Shown here: positions 31,476 through 32,700 of the stretch, piece by piece
Layout: the number at the start of each line of letters is the position of its first letter
Position numbering within the stretch: position 1 is the first letter of the stretch
DNA from: an uncultured Eubacterium sp.
GTDB lineage: Bacteria > Bacillota > Clostridia > Lachnospirales > Lachnospiraceae
Direction of reading: 5' to 3'
Length of the DNA: 32,700 nucleotides
NCBI GenBank assembly: GCA_947385875.1
Contig: CANDMV010000033.1
Location: 1-32,700, forward strand
Position numbers and translations under genes: made by a program
Notes under the pieces: generated by a model
Told to the model about the DNA's origin: nothing
What the model saw: only the letters and a program-made list of their open reading frames with translations
The model's database searches: none

Positions 31476-31518
31476 ATTCCATCTTCCAACGACCGGTCGG
31501 CCAGTTGCAGCGCCTGAT

Positions 31519-31678
31519 CGTTACTTTTCACACCTCAGCCAAAAGAGGCTGTGCTGTAAAAAGTAACGGCATCCAGCCCATTGGAAGTTCGCCTTTGGCG
31601 AAGGGCTGGATGCATGGCAGGCCGCATTCTTTGGCCCTGATCAGACAGCAGGTGTCTGGTCAGGGTATGAAAAGTAAC
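31519..31678. repeat. Miniature inverted-repeat element with 8-bp flanking repeats
   Basis: GTTACTTTTCA (31520-31530) and TGAAAAGTAAC (31668-31678) are terminal inverted repeats. CGCCTGAT occurs immediately outside at 31511-31518 and at 31678-31685, consistent with a target-site duplication. Inside are hairpins GGCATCCAGCCC/GGGCTGGATGC and CCCTGATCAGACA/TGTCTGGTCAGGG. It encodes nothing obvious. Confidence 0.7.
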
Positions 31679-31694
31679 GCCTGATTTGAACTAT

Positions 31695-31842
31695 TGTAAC
31701 AGTTCGGCCCAGTACTTTGCATTTACTGCAAAGTACGTAAGAACATGTAAATTATGCCAAGAGGGAATCCGGCTCTTCGCCAAAGGCGAACTTTCAATGA
31801 GCCGGATTTCGTTACAGTGAAGCCGAAGGCTGAACTGTAACA
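31695..31842. repeat. Second miniature inverted-repeat element with ACTAT target repeats
   Basis: TGTAACAGTTCGGCC at the left and GGCTGAACTGTAACA at the right are inverted copies with one mismatch. ACTAT is found directly outside both ends (31690-31694 and 31843-31847). Inside are an AGTACTTTGC / GCAAAGTACG hairpin and an AATCCGGCTC / GAGCCGGATT hairpin. TGTAACAG-type ends also occur near 13660, 24519 and 24742. Confidence 0.8.
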
Positions 31843-31869
31843 ACTATTGATTTTTTTACAAAATAAGTC

Positions 31870-31898
31870 TTGACGAATATAAAGGCACATATTATAAT
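31870..31898 (+). promoter_or_regulatory. Strong orphan promoter with a palindrome at its start site
   Basis: TTGACG (31870-31875), 17 bases, then a perfect TATAAT (31893-31898). ACATAC-TTTAT-GTATGT follows within a few bases and could be an operator or a 5' hairpin. No convincing gene lies between here and recA (500 bp), so it either drives a non-coding or very short transcript, or gives recA a second distant promoter. Confidence 0.6.
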
Positions 31899-32236
31899 AT
31901 ACATACTTTATGTATGTACCACATTGTTATATGTATATAAAGTAATATCAATGTATATCTAGTATTTTAAAATCTTGTATTATCATTAGACATATTTAGT
32001 ATAATTTGAATATTTTAAGGGTCTTGTAGTATTGTAGGGCATGTCTGTGGCATACAATGTATTCAAGTATACACCATATTTTAGGAGTTCTGCAGTTAGT
32101 AAGCAGACCGGATGTCTTGAAGGTCTGAATCGTTTCACATATTTTCATGGATCTATAAAGTAAGTATAAAATCTTTGGTATCCCCTAATTAAGAATATTG
32201 CTTTTCGTGCCCAAAAGCGGCTTTGCTGTGAAGAGC

Positions 32237-32285
32237 GTTACTTTTCGCACCTTAGCCGGAAAGAGGCTGTGCTGCGAAAAGTAAT
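32237..32285. repeat. Short copy of the GTTACTTTTC hairpin
   Basis: The 49-bp hairpin (GTTACTTTTCGCACC ... CTGCGAAAAGTAAT) is closely related to 31520-31567, including the AAGAGGCTGTGCTG block. A degenerate half copy precedes it at 32200-32235. It lies 30 bp upstream of the recA promoter. Confidence 0.75.
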
Positions 32286-32314
32286 TTGAGAATTTCAAAA
32301 TTATAAATTTATCA

Positions 32315-32343
32315 TTGACAATACTGGAATTTTATACTAGTAT
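32315..32343 (+). promoter_or_regulatory. recA promoter
   Basis: A perfect -35 TTGACA (32315-32320), a 17-base spacer and TAGTAT (32338-32343) lie about 50 bases upstream of the recA ATG. Confidence 0.8.
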
Positions 32344-32356
32344 AAAGACAGAATTA

Positions 32357-32370
32357 CGAACATACGTTTG
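32357..32370 (+). promoter_or_regulatory. LexA (SOS) box of recA
   Basis: CGAACATACGTTTG matches the Firmicutes LexA consensus CGAACRNRYGTTYC at every position but the last. It lies just downstream of the -10 box, where LexA would block transcription. Confidence 0.85.
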
Positions 32371-32396
32371 CAAAAGCTTGAACAAGGAGAATTATT

Positions 32397-32700
32397 ATGG
32401 CAAGAGAAGTGAAAGATAATAGTAATAAAGACAGCAAAGAAGATAAATTAAAAGCACTGGATGCAGCGATTTTTCAGATAGAAAAGCAGTATGGCAAAGG
32501 ATCCATTATGAGGCTTGGAGACCCGACAAGTAATATGAATGTAGCAACAGTGCCGACAGGTTCACTGAGCCTAGATCTGGCATTAGGACTCGGCGGTCTG
32601 CCAAAAGGAAGAATTGTAGAGATCTATGGACCGGAATCCAGCGGTAAGACAACGGTTGCTCTCCATGTAGTGTCAGAGGTGCAAAAAGCCGGAGGAATTG
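32397..32700 (+). CDS. recA: Recombinase RecA, 5' part
   Basis: The first 101 codons of RecA, the strand-exchange protein and SOS coprotease, run off the window end. After a charged lead of about 15 residues comes [20 protein letters not shown], then [33 protein letters not shown] (Walker A GPESSGKT at about residues 78-85) and [20 protein letters not shown] precedes the ATG. Control by the adjacent LexA box is expected. Confidence 0.97.
   Translation, partial: MAREVKDNSNKDSKEDKLKALDAAIFQIEKQYGKGSIMRLGDPTSNMNVATVPTGSLSLDLALGLGGLPKGRIVEIYGPESSGKTTVALHVVSEVQKAGGI

Noticed and set aside
31448..31684. Plus-strand 78-codon open frame
   Set aside because: It lies inside the palindromic elements and its codons follow the inverted repeats. 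No Shine-Dalgarno site.
32041..32163. Plus-strand 40-codon frame upstream of recA
   Set aside because: Only a weak GTAGGG before the ATG and no recognisable motif. Kept only as a remark to the orphan promoter.

Overview
The window looks like a chromosomal segment from a low-to-mid GC anaerobic Firmicute, most probably a gut Lachnospiraceae. The evidence is strong purine-rich Shine-Dalgarno sites, a Firmicutes-type LexA box in front of recA, frequent small palindromic repeats, Rpn-type nuclease remnants, and a selenium-dependent molybdenum hydroxylase gene set. The assignment is inferred from protein flavour and gene content, not from a search.

Region A (about 150-14700, almost all + strand) is a molybdenum and selenium metabolism island. 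It holds molybdate uptake (modB, modC), molybdopterin synthesis (moaC), an FAD-less xanthine dehydrogenase-type hydroxylase with a four-cluster ferredoxin, and the accessory proteins YqeB, MocA and YqeC. Selenophosphate synthetase (selD), a DUF3343 putative Se/S carrier, a SufS-like cysteine desulfurase and YedF follow. The proposed logic is that ModBC imports molybdate and MoaC acts in pterin synthesis. MocA would make the cytosine dinucleotide cofactor. The desulfurase, DUF3343 and YedF may mobilise selenium for SelD. YqeB and YqeC would help install labile selenium in the hydroxylase. No selA, selB or selC is present here and no gene needs an in-frame UGA. The island also carries decayed genes: a frameshifted Cys-rich small protein behind modC, an AAA-ATPase remnant, an M20 peptidase fragment, and the wreck of a second desulfurase/TusA/DUF3343 set.

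Region B (14700-18400) has a minus-strand polysaccharide pyruvyl transferase-family gene, an AT-rich unknown gene with weak resemblance to helveticin J-like proteins, and a tandem duplication of an already broken Rpn/PD-(D/E)XK gene.

Region C (18400-23500) is a response regulator - ABC ATPase - permease - histidine kinase cassette of the peptide-antibiotic-sensing type, with a three-repeat candidate operator, then an unknown 157-aa gene, a decayed stretch, and two paralogous 58/59-aa proteins with matching upstream regions.

Region D (23600-29000) has two divergent AraC regulators, a FucI-like sugar isomerase and xylulokinase, with a good promoter and a cre-like site. Region E (29400-31250, minus strand) has a P-loop kinase-like protein and an ECF sigma/anti-sigma pair. 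Region F (31250-32700) is a repeat-rich intergenic stretch with an orphan promoter, leading to the LexA-controlled start of recA, which runs off the window.

A theme across the window is local tandem duplication: gene 3' ends repeated behind mocA, selD and the ABC permease, six 42-bp repeats inside yqeC, a repeat-expanded linker in yedF, and a duplicated pseudogene.
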